The notes: generated from the sequence alone by a model not told the origin. A DNA stretch of 64,000 nucleotides from Glandiceps talaboti (GCF_964340395.1 NC_135551.1:12895503-12959502); one strand, 5' to 3'. Positions 13,030-24,389 are shown, numbered from the stretch's first letter. Numbers and translations: made by a program.

Positions 13030-13651
13030 TATCTAGGCTATATAACTACTTATAACTACTTGCTGGTGATATATTATTAGGTCTTGTTACAGGAACAAAT
13101 TTTGTTCAAAAATTTATTTCTTTAAATATAGGCTGTCAACTGGGCATGACACTGTTTATCAATCAATTAATTCATAATTAGACATACAATAAATTGATTG
13201 TGATTGCAATTAAATCTGTTATTTTCTAATCTTTAGTGAATGAACATTTAATGTGAATGTATTATGTGATTGCACATTCAATGTTAATTAATTCATTACA
13301 CTCTGATATGCAAACGATAACATAGAGATAAGTGTTTGTAAATTTGTCAAGTAGGTCATTGATATTCATGAATTGTTGGCAGCCTATAATATAGTGTCTA
13401 AAATTAATATTTATTTCAACCTTTGAAAAGAACTAAAAACAGATTTCCAGCAATAATACTTTTAACAGCATTTCCCATAGTTATAATATATTTGTATTTA
13501 TGAGCCATTGAGTTGTATACAGGACACAGCTAATAATATAATATTGCTATTCCATTACATAGTCTCTGTGTGACTGCATCCAGCTTCACCTAACAGTGCT
13601 TTCCGGATAAGTTGACTAGGGGAAATGATGCGGATAGTCCCGTCCAACAAT

Positions 13652-13845
13652 CTAGTCTCTGGAAATCACCTGCTGGATTTACTGTTCACTTTCCTGGCTA
13701 GTTTCTTTGGAAATATTCACATCCCAGAATGTAGTCTATGGGAAGCACTTGCCAGCTTTGCTTTTCACTTTCCTGGTGATTTTACTTGGAAAACATACAT
13801 TATTGCTAGCCCATAATTTAGTCTATAGAAATCCCTTGCCAAAAA
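13652..13845. repeat. tandem repeat, ~85 bp x 2.3
   Basis: Blocks starting TAGTCTCTGGAAATCACCTG, TAGTCTATGGGAAGCACTTG and TAGTCTATAGAAATCCCTTG each continue into a TTCACTTTCCTGG segment in the first two. A 63-codon open frame that spans it reflects the repeat rather than a gene. Confidence 0.6.
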
Positions 13846-15275
13846 GCTTATATAAGTCTACCAAGACAGCAGTAGCCAGCAAGTGATACCTTGAGGCCAT
13901 GTTATAAGGCTATGTATGATTTTGAATGCTTCAAGGCAGAGATTAATACTGCGTCACTGAACAAAAACAGAAATATGAAAAACAAAATTGGGACAAACGT
14001 TATCACTTCTTTGACTTTAATAATAACTCATATACTTCAATTAACTAATTCTTTGCCCCTATTCCATTTTGTTGCCAATGAATGATTTCTGGTTTGATGT
14101 CAAATTCTGATTTCTCACATCAATATCATATGGTAGTTTTTGTAACTGTTACCATGGCGATAATCTATTTAATAAAAGGTTCATTAAGATTTAATTGAGT
14201 GAACAGATTCCATTTTGATATTGAAAATGAAATATTAAAAAGGAGTAAAGTTGAGTGAAAGTGGTCATGCTGTGTTGCCATGGTACTTTGTAAAGGAGCA
14301 TTCAAAATGTTATCATAAATGAGAAAATGATTACAATTTCGTTGACCTCTGTTGACCTCTGTGTGATTGTGTGGATGACTTTAAAACTATGTTGTTATCT
14401 TCAATTTTTCATTCCCAATTCAATGCTGTTAGAATTTACTGTCTCCAGAGAATTATCTGTTTTATCACCGTCAAATCTAGTTTATGAGTTTTCCGACAGA
14501 GGTGTGCAATATTGCTACACTTCAAATTGGTTGCATGGTTGCATCACAAACCTTGTCTGACTGGAGAATGTATAATTGTCAATTTTTCATCAATTTACTG
14601 TGGTGTTTGTATGCCGAGTTAGGTGGTCTTGTACACTTAAGCTGTGCTGAAAATGTCTGAAATTTGACTTTTACTCTTGTTTCAGCGAAAGTCATAGCTA
14701 AGGCCTCTTTTTTGTTGTTTTTAATTCCTATTTTGTTGTCTGATCCGTTCGCCATGAAGAATATTGACTTGTTTTTTGGTGTAAATTTCTTTAAAAATGA
14801 CAAATCAGAATTCAATACCAATTTCAAAATTTCCATACACAGAAATATAACAGAACCAATGAGTTTTAATGAATAAATGAAACAGACTCTGTGAATGGGT
14901 TCAAGCTTGGCCTTACTTCAATCAGAAGAAAAAAAAACATTTTGGAATAAAGCAAAATGCTTGGAAGTGGTCAACTGGAATAGTTTTTTGAAGCTATGCA
15001 TTATGTATCAGTCTATGTATGTACATGTAGCACTTGTATAACATTTAAAAATGTAAAACATACCGTGTAGATGACTTTTTAGCAAAACTGAACTATAAGG
15101 TTAAGTTACTGTTAGTCCAGTCTCTACTATAATATTCTTTTGACCACATAAGTTATTTAAATTTCCAGACAGTAGTCATTCCTTGGAATGAGTTTTGTGT
15201 TAAATAATACCCATACTGCTATCTCACAAAAGACAAAATAAATTGAAAGCTTATGGAAGTATTATTAAATCAGGT

Positions 15276-15281
15276 TTTATT
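15276..15281 (-). terminator. putative polyadenylation signal of unit A
   Basis: AATAAA on the minus strand about 735 bp beyond the stop codon of gene A, in the context CAATAAAACC. The hexamer is conserved at the equivalent place in the other units, which fits a shared 3' end, though sequence identity across units makes conservation weak proof. Confidence 0.4.
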
Positions 15282-15409
15282 GAAACAAAACTTCAAACAA
15301 CAAAGTATTATGGACCTAAATTTGTGATTGTTGGACGTCCTAGTAAAGGTTAAAGGTCATGACTAGAAAAATGTACATTCTGTCCTCCAATTGATTTCCA
15401 CTCCTACTT

Positions 15410-15806
15410 TTTTAATCTAGGTCCTGACAGGGACCATATTACGTACTACAATCCCAGTCTAGTCAATCCCCTTGCTCTAGGCATTAAATGTGGTTAAACC
15501 CCATGGGGTGAAGCGTAAATGGTGCTTGTCAGTAGTAATCCATCACAAATTGACAGGCTGTCGTCATCACTCATTAATATTCATTTGGTACAGTTGATTC
15601 AGTTTTGACTATGATATGCAAATATTCAACCATGCAGGACTCCACCTCCAGTCTATTTAAACTAAAATCATGTGGGGACACCACGATGTCATCATGTTTA
15701 TATGAATGCCAAAGGGGGCAGCACGGATATCTGTGCTCAAGCAAGGGTATTCACAAGACTGGGATTATAGAACATAATACGGTCCGTTCTTGTCAGGACC
15801 TAGACT
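15410..15806. mobile_element. inverted-repeat MITE in unit A 3' flank
   Basis: The element is bounded by the 10 bp direct repeat ACTCCTACTT (15,400-15,409 and 15,807-15,816). Terminal inverted repeats start TCTAGGTCCTGACA and extend about 60 bp through GGACC.TATTA and AATCCCAGTCT. Units B and G carry one copy of the target with no insert, so the pre-insertion state is visible. Equivalent copies sit in units C, D, E, F and H. This copy has the longest right end; the others lack about 18 bp near the right terminus. The interior has no transposase frame. Confidence 0.88.
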
Positions 15807-16015
15807 ACTCCTACTTAGTGTGCAGTCAATTTATCAGTTTTTGGTTCAAATGTCATTTATGAAATTGTTCTGATTTTACACAAAATGTAGTTCACCATTT
15901 AGATCAAATAGCAAATGAAATTGGCCACTAAATTATGAAGTTTTGTATCTAGAGACTTTGCCATATAAAGCACACCATTTGAGGGGTCTGTGTCTGCAAT
16001 GAAGGCTTGCAATGT

Positions 16016-16864
16016 TCATTTTTTCTTCACAAAGCAAAGCCTTGTCAGCTGAAAGGGCAATTTGTCCATTTCTGATCCATATACACTTTTTAGAATTTCA
16101 GCATTACCTAAATTAAAGAAGCCATAAGGTTGTTCATCGGCCTCTGGTATTTCTAAAGTTAACTTTGCAGCTAAGAAAGAAAAAAACCCATATCTACGGA
16201 ATGCTGGATCCGTGTAACCGTAGCCCAAATCACCACATTCCTTCTGTACCATCCATGCAACAGGTTTCTTCTTGTCGTCAAATACTGCCAAGTGTTTGTA
16301 GCGTTCAAGAGTTTTGGCAAACTTTGGTGTATATGGGTGTGTGTTTTGTTCTTCTAGTAGTTGCACATGTTCACTAGATAGGGGTCTGACTGTAAATCCC
16401 TTTGGTAGTGGTTTTGCAGAAAGAAGCCTTTTATGCTCCTTCTGTCGTTCAGCGAGAAATGCTTTGTATTGCAGCTTGTTGATTTGTTCATAATTCATTT
16501 GATCACACATCACTTCCTTGATATTGTCTACTAAACAGGTAGGAACAAGATCAAATCCTGTGTAGTCTTCTTTCCTGTCCATAACTCCATCCTGCTTCAG
16601 TAAAGTTGTAAGACTACCACCATCAGTAGAGTAGGCAAAGTATGTTGTGTTGTAGGGAGGTTTGTAGAAGTGGTTGGCTTTACAGACCACGCTTTTACAA
16701 AATGGAAATTGTTCATTATCTGTGTAGATGTTGAGATGTGGCCAAGTATTATTGGTTTGATGACTATTCTTTATCATGAAGTATAGAGGGTTACAATATG
16801 GACGCCATCTTTGTATGTAGTTCAATAAGTCAGGTATTCTCTTTGAGGTCACTGAGTATGCCAT
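16016..16864 (-). CDS. GLYAT-like GNAT acyltransferase, copy A
   Basis: A complete 282-residue ORF in one exon. The N-terminal half (1-120) carries a CNP motif at 24-26 and a W41-P42 pair. A charged helical linker (126-150) leads to a C-terminal GNAT-type domain (156-282) with KGFTVRPLSSEHVQLL, a KKPVAW strand (199-204), GDLGYGYTDPAFRRYG (211-226) and a conserved GNAEILKSVYGS. This order resembles the glycine N-acyltransferase family, which transfers acyl groups from acyl-CoA to amino acids; the actual substrate cannot be read from sequence. The pyrophosphate loop, normally Q/R-x-x-G-x-G/A, reads R-R-Y-G-F-F. Unique changes include C210 (Tyr in all other copies) and V279. The ATG lies 5 bp after a 3' splice site. 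A TATA box stands ~110 bp before the 5' exon's donor. It is the leftmost and most diverged copy. Family assignment is moderate; coding status is strong. Confidence 0.82.
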   Translation of the reverse strand: MAYSVTSKRIPDLLNYIQRWRPYCNPLYFMIKNSHQTNNTWPHLNIYTDNEQFPFCKSVVCKANHFYKPPYNTTYFAYSTDGGSLTTLLKQDGVMDRKEDYTGFDLVPTCLVDNIKEVMCDQMNYEQINKLQYKAFLAERQKEHKRLLSAKPLPKGFTVRPLSSEHVQLLEEQNTHPYTPKFAKTLERYKHLAVFDDKKKPVAWMVQKECGDLGYGYTDPAFRRYGFFSFLAAKLTLEIPEADEQPYGFFNLGNAEILKSVYGSEMDKLPFQLTRLCFVKKK

Positions 16865-16869
16865 GAATC

Positions 16870-17057
16870 CTGTAAGTATAAATTATGTGTTTGTAATCTA
16901 GAGATGAGAGGTAGGTGAAAAAATGGACTAAATCTATTTTCTGTCTATACATGAGTATATAAACTGGTGATTCTTTGTGCTGAAGGTGACTACATATTAG
17001 GGATACATTGTAGTTTTCAATTTGAACGTTTGTTCCAAACACAACTTGAAAATTTAC
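16870..17057 (-). other. 5'UTR intron of copy A
   Basis: On the minus strand the non-coding exon ends AAAATTTCAG followed by the donor GTAAATTTTC. The acceptor reads TTTATACTTACAG, followed by GATTC and the ATG. The same donor and acceptor are found in units B-D and F-H. Copy E keeps only the donor side, and copy I keeps only the acceptor side. A read-through frame crossing the intron is open in several copies, but it overlaps the ATG in another frame and is probably incidental. Confidence 0.6.
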
Positions 17058-17145
17058 CTGAAATTTTCGACTCCACACTTCAGTCTTTGTCAACAGATTG
17101 ACCTGCTATTCAGTACACATGACCTTTCAGACATATGAGCCTAAT
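17058..17145 (-). other. 5'UTR exon of copy A (start approximate)
   Basis: The donor edge is fixed at 17,058 by the GTAAAT junction. The upstream limit is inferred as about 30 bp downstream of the TATA motif at 17,169-17,176. The sequence is non-coding with respect to the acyltransferase frame. Confidence 0.4.
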
Positions 17146-17168
17146 AAGGGCGTATAGGTGCCTGGAAG

Positions 17169-17176
17169 TTTATATC
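17169..17176 (-). promoter_or_regulatory. TATA box, copy A
   Basis: The minus strand reads GCGATATAAACTTCC about 110 bp upstream of the 5'UTR exon's splice donor. Intact counterparts occur at 19,503 (B), 28,391 (F), 30,732 (G) and 33,175 (H). At the same place units C, D and E read GATACGAACTT, which lacks the TATA core. Confidence 0.5.
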
Positions 17177-18019
17177 GCCCTCAATCTCTGTTCAGTGATG
17201 GTTTAACTGCCCGGATGTAAATAGCTTATTTCACCCACATTGAACTTTGTCTAGTTTCTGTGTCAAGGATCTTTACTTTGTCTATGTTGACTGAGTGACC
17301 TGGTGATAGAATGTAGAGGTGTTGGGAGACCTCAGAACCAATTAGTTTTCATCAATAAATGTTCAAGCTTGGCCTTACTTCAATCAGAACAAAAAAACAC
17401 CTTAGAATGAAGGAAATTGCTTGGAAGTGATCGACTGGAATAGTTTATTGAAGCTATGCATTATGCATCAGTCTATGTACATGTAGCACTTGTATTATAG
17501 CATTTAAAAATGTAAAACATACCGGGTAGATGACTTTTTAGCAAAACTGAACTATAAGACTAAGTTAGTCCAGTCTCTTATAATTTCCTTTTGACCACAT
17601 GTCGTCTAAATTTCCAGATAGTAGTCATTCCTTGGAATGAGTTTTGTGTTAAATAATACCCACACTGCTATCTCACAAAAGACAAAATAAATTGAAAGCT
17701 TATGGAAGTATTTAATTTATTAAATCAGGTTTTATTGAACCAAAACTTCAAACAACAAAGTATTATGGACCTACAATTTAGTACAAATGTAGATTTGTGA
17801 TTGTTGGACGTCCTAGTAAAGGTTAAAGGTCATGACTTAGAAAATGTACATTCTGTCCTCCAATTGATTTCTACTCCTACTTAGAGTGCAGTCAATTTAT
17901 TAGTAATGGTTCACGTGTCATTTATGAAAATGTTCTGATTTTAGCTCACCTCTGTAAATAAATAGCTAATTGGTCAATAAATTATGAATTTCTGTATCTA
18001 GAGACACCATTAAAATTTT

Positions 18020-18320
18020 TGCACAATAAACTTGCCATAAAACACACCAGTGGGGGGGGGGGGGGCTGATTTTAGCTCAAATTTTTAAATCAAATAGCAA
18101 ATTAAATTGGTCAATACAAAATGAAGTTTTGTATATAGAGATGTAATTAAAATTTGCACACAACTTTGCCATAAAAAACACCGGGGAGGGGGAAGCTTTT
18201 TTTAGCTCAAATTTTAGATCAAATAGCAAGATAGTCAAAAAATAATAAAGTTTTGTATCTAGCGACACCATTAAAATTTGCACATACAATAACTTTACCG
18301 TAAAAAACACAAGGGGTCTA
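18020..18320. repeat. triplicated 3'-flank module with poly-G, unit B
   Basis: Between the empty MITE target and the stop codon, unit B carries about three diverged ~115 bp copies of a module (TAGCTCAAATTTTAGATCAA, ATAGCAAATTA, AGTTTTGTATCTAGAGACAC, CCATAAAAAACACC), with a run of 14 G at 18,052-18,065. The same amplified state is found in units G and I. Units A, C, D, F and H have a single copy. Confidence 0.75.
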
Positions 18321-18340
18321 TGTCTGCAATGAAGGCTTGT

Positions 18341-19192
18341 TCATTTTTTCTTCGCAAAGCAAAGCCTTGTCAGCTGAAAGGGCAATTTGTCCATTTCTGA
18401 TCCATATACACTTTTTAGAATTTCAGCATTACCTAAACTAAAATAGACATAACTTGGTTGTTCATCGGCCTCTGGTATTTCTAATATTAACTTCGCACCT
18501 ATGGAAGTAATAAAACCCAATTTACGGAATGCTGGATCCGTGTAAGCATAGCCCAAATCCCCATATTCTTTCTGTATGACCCATGCAACAGGTTTCTTTT
18601 TGTCATCAAATACTGCCAAGTGTTTGTAGCGTTCAAGAGTTTTGGCAAACTTTGGTGTATATGGGTGTTTGTTTTGTTCTTCTAGTAGTTGCACATGTTC
18701 ACTAGATAGTGGTCCGACTGTAAATCCTTTTGGTAGTGGTTTTGCAGAAAGAAGCCTTTTATACTCCTTCTGTCGTTCAATGAGAAATGCTTTGCACTGC
18801 AGCTCGTATATTTGTTCATAATTCATTTGATCACACACCACTTCCTTGATATTGTCTACTAAACAGGTAGGAACAAGATCAAATCCTGTGTAGTCTTCTC
18901 TCAAGTCCACAACTCCATCTTGCTTCAGTAAAGTTGTAAGACTACCACCATCAGTAGAGTAGGCAAAGTATGTTGTGTTGTAGGGAGGTTTGTAGAAGTT
19001 GTTGGCTTTACAGACCACGCTTTTACAAAATTGTAATTGTTCATTATCTGTGTAGATGTTGAGATGTGGCCAAGTATTATTGGTTTGATGACTATTCTTT
19101 ATCAGGAAGTACACAGGGTTACAATATGGCCGCCATCTTTGTATGTAGTTCAGTAAGCCAGGTATTTTCTTTGAGGTCACCGAATAAGCCAT
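18341..19192 (-). CDS. GLYAT-like GNAT acyltransferase, copy B
   Basis: A complete 283-residue ORF with the same architecture as copy A, differing mainly in the C-terminal block. The acetyl-CoA loop region reads DPAFRKLGFITSIGAKLILE instead of FRRYGFFSFL. A following segment QPSYVYFSLG has one extra residue. The N-terminal half also differs (K9, NEQLQFCKSVVCKANNF, DGVVDLRED). The protein is identical to copy G at 29,570-30,421, about 11.2 kb away, and the surrounding ~3.1 kb is almost identical. A TATA box, 5'UTR exon and intron are intact, so it should be expressible. Its 3' flank lacks the MITE. Confidence 0.85.
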   Translation of the reverse strand: MAYSVTSKKIPGLLNYIQRWRPYCNPVYFLIKNSHQTNNTWPHLNIYTDNEQLQFCKSVVCKANNFYKPPYNTTYFAYSTDGGSLTTLLKQDGVVDLREDYTGFDLVPTCLVDNIKEVVCDQMNYEQIYELQCKAFLIERQKEYKRLLSAKPLPKGFTVGPLSSEHVQLLEEQNKHPYTPKFAKTLERYKHLAVFDDKKKPVAWVIQKEYGDLGYAYTDPAFRKLGFITSIGAKLILEIPEADEQPSYVYFSLGNAEILKSVYGSEMDKLPFQLTRLCFAKKK

Positions 19193-19502
19193 GAATCCTG
19201 TAAGTATAAATTATGTGTTTGTAATCTAGAGATGAGAGGTAGGTGAAAAAATGGACTAAATCGATTTTCTGTCTATACATGAGTATATAAACTGGTGGTT
19301 CTTTGTGCTGAAGGCAACTGCATATTAGAGATACATTGTAGTTTTCAATTTGAACTTTTGTTCCAAACACAGCATCAAAATTTACCTGAAATTTTCAACT
19401 GCACACTTCAGTCTTTGTCAACAGATTGACCTGCTATTCAGTACACATGACCTTTCAGACATGTGAGCCTAATAAGGGGTCATGGGTATAAGTGCCTGGA
19501 AG

Positions 19503-19510
19503 TTTATATC
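19503..19510 (-). promoter_or_regulatory. TATA box, copy B
   Basis: The minus strand reads GCGATATAAACTTCC at the same distance upstream of the 5'UTR donor as in copy A. Confidence 0.5.
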
Positions 19511-20202
19511 GCCCTCAATCTCTGTTCAGTGATGGTTTAACTGCCCGGGTGCAAATAGCTTCTTTCACCGCCATTGAACTTTGTCTAGTTTCTGTGTCAA
19601 GGATCTTTACTTTGTCTATGTTGACTGAGCTAGTGACCTGGTGATAGGCTGTGGATGTGTTGGGAGACCTCAGAACCAATTAGTTTTCATCAATAAATGT
19701 TCAAGCTTGGCCTTACTTCAATCAGAACAAAAAAACATCTTAGAATGAAGGAAATTGCTTGGAAGTGATCGACTGGAATAGTTTTTTGAAGCTATGCATT
19801 ATGCATCAGTCTATGTACATGTAGCACTTGTATTATAGCATTTAAAAATGTAAAACATACCGGGTAGATGACTTTTTAGCAAAACTGAACTATAAGACTA
19901 AGTTAGTCCAGTCTCTTATAATTTCCTTTTGACCACATGTCGTCTAAATTTCCAGATAGTAGTCATTCCTTGGAATGAGTTTTGTGTTAAATAATACCCA
20001 TACTGCTATCTCACAAAAGACAAACTAAATTGAAAGCTTATGGAAGTATTTAATTTATTAAATCAGGTTTTATTGAACCAAAACTTCAATCAACAAAGTA
20101 TTATGGACCTAGATTTGTGATTGTTGGAGGTCCTAGTAAAGGTTAAAGGTCATGACTAGAAAAATGTACATTCTGTCCTCCAATTGATTTCCACTCCTAC
20201 TT

Positions 20203-20573
20203 TAATCTAGGTCCTGACAGGGACCATATTACATACTACAATCCCAGTCTAGTCAATCCCCTTGCTCTAGGCATTAAATGTGGTTAAACCCCATGGGGTG
20301 AAGCGTAAATGGTGCTTGTCAGTAGTAATCCATCACAAATTGACAGGCTTTCGTCATCACTCATTAATATTCATTTGGTACAGCTGTTTCAGTTTTGACT
20401 ATGATATGCAAATGTCCAACCATGACTCCACCTCCAGTCTATTTAAACTAAAATCATGTGGGGACACCACAATGTCATCATGTTTATATGAATGCCAAAG
20501 GGGGCAGCACGGATATCTGTGCTCAAGCGAGGGGATTGACTAGACTGGGATTGTAGAACATAGGACCTAGACT
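20203..20573. mobile_element. MITE in unit C 3' flank
   Basis: The same element as in unit A, flanked by ACTCCTACTT at 20,193-20,202 and 20,574-20,583. It lacks ~18 bp near its right end compared with the unit A copy, a deletion shared by the copies in D, E, F and H. That indicates these five descend from one deleted ancestor. Confidence 0.85.
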
Positions 20574-20784
20574 ACTCCTACTTATAGAGTGCAGTCAATT
20601 TATCAGTTTTTGGTTCAAATGTCATTTATGAAATTGTTCTGATTTTACACAAAGTGTAGCTCACCGCTTAGATCAAATAGCAAATGAAATTGGTCACTAA
20701 ATTATGAAGTTTTGTATCTAGGGACTTTGCCATATAAATCACACCATTTGAGGGGTCTGTGTCTTCAATGAAGGCTTGCAATGT

Positions 20785-21633
20785 TCATTTTTTCTTCGCA
20801 AAGCAAAGCCTTGTCAGCTGAAAGGGCAATTTGTCCCCTTTTGATCCATATACACTTTTTAGAATTTCAGCATTACCAAAATTAAAGAAGCCATAAGGTT
20901 GTTCATCGGCCTCTGGTATTTCTAAAGTTAACTTTGCAGTTAAGAAAGAAAAAAACCCATATCTACGGAATGCGGGATCTGTGTAACCGTAGCCCAAATC
21001 GCCATATTCCTTCTGTATGAGCCATGCAACAGGTTTCTTGTTTTCATCAAATACTGCCAAGTGTTTGTAGCGTTCAAGAGTTTTGGCAAACTTTGGTGTA
21101 TATGGGTGTGTGTTTTGTTCTTCTAGTAGTTGCACATGTTCACTAGATAGGGGTCCGACTGTAAATCCTTTTGGTAGTGGTTTTGCAGAAAGAAGCCTTT
21201 TATACTCCTTCTGTCGTTCAATGAGCAATGCTTTGTATTGCAGCTTGTAGATTTGTTCATAATTCATTTGATCACACACCACTTCCTTGATATTGTCTAC
21301 TAAACAGGTAGGAACAAGATCAAATCCTGTGTAGTCTTCTTTCCTGTCCATAACTCCATCCTGCTTCAGTAAAGTTGTAAGACTACCACCATCAGTAGAG
21401 TAGGCAAAGTATGTTGTGTTGTGGGGAGGTTTGTAGAAGTTGTTGGCTTTACAGACCACGCTTTTACAAAATTGAAATTGTTCATTATCTGTGTAGATGT
21501 TGAGATGTGGCCAAGTATTATTGGTTTGATGACTATTCTTTATCAGGAAGTACACAGGGTTACAATATGGCCGCCATCTTTGTATGTAGTTCAGTAAGCC
21601 AGGTATTTTCTTTGAGGTCACCGAATAAGCCAT
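20785..21633 (-). CDS. GLYAT-like GNAT acyltransferase, copy C
   Basis: A complete 282-residue ORF. The N-terminal half has a B-like start (KKIPGLLNYI, CNPVYFLIKN) but QFQFCKSVVCKANNF and a private H71 (KPPHNTT). The C-terminal domain is the C/D/F/H type, with ENKKPVAWLIQ, FRRYGFFSFLTAKLTLE and VYGSKGDKLPFQ. The 5'UTR exon and intron are present, but the position of the TATA box reads GATACGAACTT, so promoter strength may be reduced. Its protein differs from D/F mostly in residues 56-65, 71, 95 and 130. Confidence 0.83.
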   Translation of the reverse strand: MAYSVTSKKIPGLLNYIQRWRPYCNPVYFLIKNSHQTNNTWPHLNIYTDNEQFQFCKSVVCKANNFYKPPHNTTYFAYSTDGGSLTTLLKQDGVMDRKEDYTGFDLVPTCLVDNIKEVVCDQMNYEQIYKLQYKALLIERQKEYKRLLSAKPLPKGFTVGPLSSEHVQLLEEQNTHPYTPKFAKTLERYKHLAVFDENKKPVAWLIQKEYGDLGYGYTDPAFRRYGFFSFLTAKLTLEIPEADEQPYGFFNFGNAEILKSVYGSKGDKLPFQLTRLCFAKKK

Positions 21634-21943
21634 GAATCCTGTAAGTATAAATTATGTGTTTGTAATCTAGAGATGAGAGGTAGGTGAAAAAATGGACTAA
21701 ATCTATTTTCTGTCTATACATGAGTATATAAACTGGTGGTTCATTGTGCTGAAGGCAACTGCATATTTGAGATACATTGTAGTTTTCAATTTGAACTTTT
21801 GTTCCAAACACAACTTGAAAATTTACCTGAAATTTTCAACTGCACACTTCAGTCTTTGTCAACAGATTGACCTGCTATTCAGTACACATGACCTTTCAGA
21901 CATGTGAGCCTAATAAGGGGTCATGGGTATAAGTGCCTGGAAG

Positions 21944-21951
21944 TTCGTATC
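21944..21951 (-). promoter_or_regulatory. degenerate TATA site, copy C
   Basis: GATATAAACTT of units A, B, F, G and H is GATACGAACTT here, removing the TATAAA core. The neighbouring GCC-to-ATC change is shared with units D and E, so the change arose once and was copied with the unit. Confidence 0.45.
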
Positions 21952-22646
21952 ATCCTCAATCTCTGTTCAGTGATGGTTTAACTGCCCGGATGCAAATAGC
22001 TTCTTTCACCCCCATTGAACTTTGTCTAGTTTCTGTGTCAAGGGTCTTTACTTTGTCTGTGTTGACTGAGTGACCTGGTGATAGGCTGTGGATGTGTTGG
22101 GAGACCTCGGAACCAATTAGTTTTCATCAATAAATGTTCAAGCTTGGCCTTACTTCAATCAGAACAAAAAAACATCTTAGAATGAAGGAAATTACTTGGA
22201 AGTGATCGACTGGAATAGTTTTTTGAAGCTATGCATTATGCATCAGTCTATGTACATGTAGCACTTGTATTATAGCATTTAAAAATGTAAAACATACCGG
22301 GTAGATGACTTTTTAGCAAAACTGAACTATAAGACTAAGTTAGTCCAGTCTCTTATAATTTCCTTTTGACCACATGTCGTCTAAATTTCCAGATAGTAGT
22401 CATTCCTTGGAATGAGTTTTGTGTTAAATAATACCCACACTGCTATCTCACAAAAGACAAACTAAATTGAAAGCTTAATATGGAAGTATTTAATTTATTA
22501 TTAAAATCAGGTTTTATTGAACCAAAACTTCAATCAACAAAGTATTATGGACCTAGATTTGTGATTGTTGGACGTCCTAGTAAAGGTTAAAGGTCATGAC
22601 TAGAAAAATGTACATTTTGTCCTCCAATTGATTTCCACTCCTACTT

Positions 22647-23019
22647 TAATCTAGGTCCTGACAGGGACCATATTACGTACTACAATCCCAGTCTAGTCAA
22701 TCCCCTTGCTCTAGGCATTAAATGTGGTTAAACCCCATGGGGCGAAACTTATTAAATGGTGCTTGTCAGTAGTAATCCATCACAAATTGACAGCCTTCGT
22801 CATCACTCATTAATATTCATTTGGTACAGTTGATTCAGTTTTGACTATGATATGCAAATGTCCAACCATGACTCCACCTCCAGTCTATTTAAACTAAAAT
22901 CATGTGGGGACACCACAATGTCATCATGTTTATATGAATGCCAAAGGGGGCAGCACGGATATCTGTGCTCAAGCGAGGGGATTGACTAGACTGGGATTGT
23001 AGAACATAGGACCTAGACT
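22647..23019. mobile_element. MITE in unit D 3' flank
   Basis: Flanked by ACTCCTACTT at 22,637-22,646 and 23,020-23,029. It has a private GGGCGAAACTTATTAAATGG segment shared only with the unit H copy. Confidence 0.85.
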
Positions 23020-23230
23020 ACTCCTACTTATAGAGTGCAGTCAATTTATCAGTTTTTGGTTCAAATGTCATTTATGAAATTGTTCTGATTTTACACAAAG
23101 TGTAGCTCACCGCTTAGATCAAATAGCAAATGAAATTGGTCACTAAATTATGAAGTTTTGTATCTAGGGACTTTGCCATATAAATCACACCATTTGAGGG
23201 GTCTGTGTCTGCAATGAAGGCTTGCAATGT

Positions 23231-24079
23231 TCATTTTTTCTTCGCAAAGCAAAGCCTTGTCAGCTGAAAGGGCAATTTGTCCCCTTTTGATCCATATACA
23301 CTTTTTAGAATTTCAGCATTACCAAAATTAAAGAAGCCATAAGGTTGTTCATCGGCCTCTGGTATTTCTAAAGTTAACTTTGCAGTTAAGAAAGAAAAAA
23401 ACCCATATCTACGGAATGCGGGATCTGTGTAACCGTAGCCCAAATCGCCATATTCCTTCTGTATGAGCCATGCAACAGGTTTCTTGTTTTCATCAAATAC
23501 TGCCAAGTGTTTGTAGCGTTCAAGAGTTTTGGCAAACTTTGGTGTATATGGGTGTGTGTTTTGTTCTTCTAGTAGTTGCACGTGTTCACTAGATAGGGGT
23601 CCAACTGTAAATCCTTTTGGTAGTGGTTTTGCAGAAAGAAGCCTTTTATACTCCTTCTGTCGTTCAATGAGCAATGCTTTGTACTGCAGCTCGTATATTT
23701 GTTCATAATTCATTTGATCACACACCACTTCCTTGATATTGTCTACTAAACAGGTAGGAACAAGATCAAATCCTGTGTAGTCTTCTTTCCTGTCCACAAC
23801 TCCATCTTGCTTCAGTAAAGTTGTAAGACTACCACCATCAGTAGAGTAGGCAAAGTATGTTGTGTTGTAGGGAGGTTTGTAGAAGTGCTTGGCTTTGCAG
23901 ATCACAGTTTGACAAAATTGAAATTGTTCATTATCTGTGTAGATGTTGAGATGTGGCCAAGTATTATTGGTTTGATGACTATTCTTTATCAGGAAGTACA
24001 CAGGGTTACAATATGGCCGCCATCTTTGTATGTAGTTCAGTAAGCCAGGTATTTTCTTTGAGGTCACCGAATAAGCCAT
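23231..24079 (-). CDS. GLYAT-like GNAT acyltransferase, copy D
   Basis: A complete 282-residue ORF whose protein is identical to copy F (27,238-28,086). I see one base difference in the coding exons, a silent T/C in a valine codon near 23,602. It carries the segment FCQTVICKAKHF (55-66), found only in D and F, and a C-type C-terminal domain (FRRYGFFSFLTAKL, SKGDKLP). Its promoter is the TATA-less type. Copy F has the same product under a TATA-containing upstream region, so one protein is linked to two promoter types. Confidence 0.85.
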   Translation of the reverse strand: MAYSVTSKKIPGLLNYIQRWRPYCNPVYFLIKNSHQTNNTWPHLNIYTDNEQFQFCQTVICKAKHFYKPPYNTTYFAYSTDGGSLTTLLKQDGVVDRKEDYTGFDLVPTCLVDNIKEVVCDQMNYEQIYELQYKALLIERQKEYKRLLSAKPLPKGFTVGPLSSEHVQLLEEQNTHPYTPKFAKTLERYKHLAVFDENKKPVAWLIQKEYGDLGYGYTDPAFRRYGFFSFLTAKLTLEIPEADEQPYGFFNFGNAEILKSVYGSKGDKLPFQLTRLCFAKKK

Positions 24080-24389
24080 GAATCCTGTAAGTATAAATTA
24101 TGTGTTTGTAATCTAGAGATGAGAGGTAGGTGAAAAAATGGACTAAATCTATTTTCTGTCTATACATGAGTATATAAACTGGTGGTTCATTGTGCTGAAG
24201 GCAACTGCATATTTGAGATACATTGTAGTTTTCAATTTGAACTTTTGTTCCAAACACAACTTGAAAATTTACCTGAAATTTTCAACTGCACACTTCAGTC
24301 TTTGTCAACAGATTGACCTGCTATTCAGTACACATGACCTTTCAGACATGTGAGCCTAATAAGGGGTCATGGGTATAAGTGCCTGGAAG

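Noticed and set aside
15418-15806. CRISPR-like or riboswitch-like palindromes in the array flanks
   Set aside because: The inverted repeats are transposon termini with target duplications and empty sites, in an animal genome.
16830-17093. Frame of 70-87 codons crossing the 5' intron and overlapping the acyltransferase start, seen in most units
   Set aside because: It is open only because the intron and exon start are copied between units. It overlaps the ATG in another frame, in copy A its first codon is TTG, and intron removal destroys it. It may act as an intron-retention upstream frame but is not supported as a gene.
20280-20543. 87-codon frame also found identically at 26,733-26,996
   Set aside because: The frame lies within the MITE, and its identity reflects copying of the unit. 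In other MITE copies it is disrupted.
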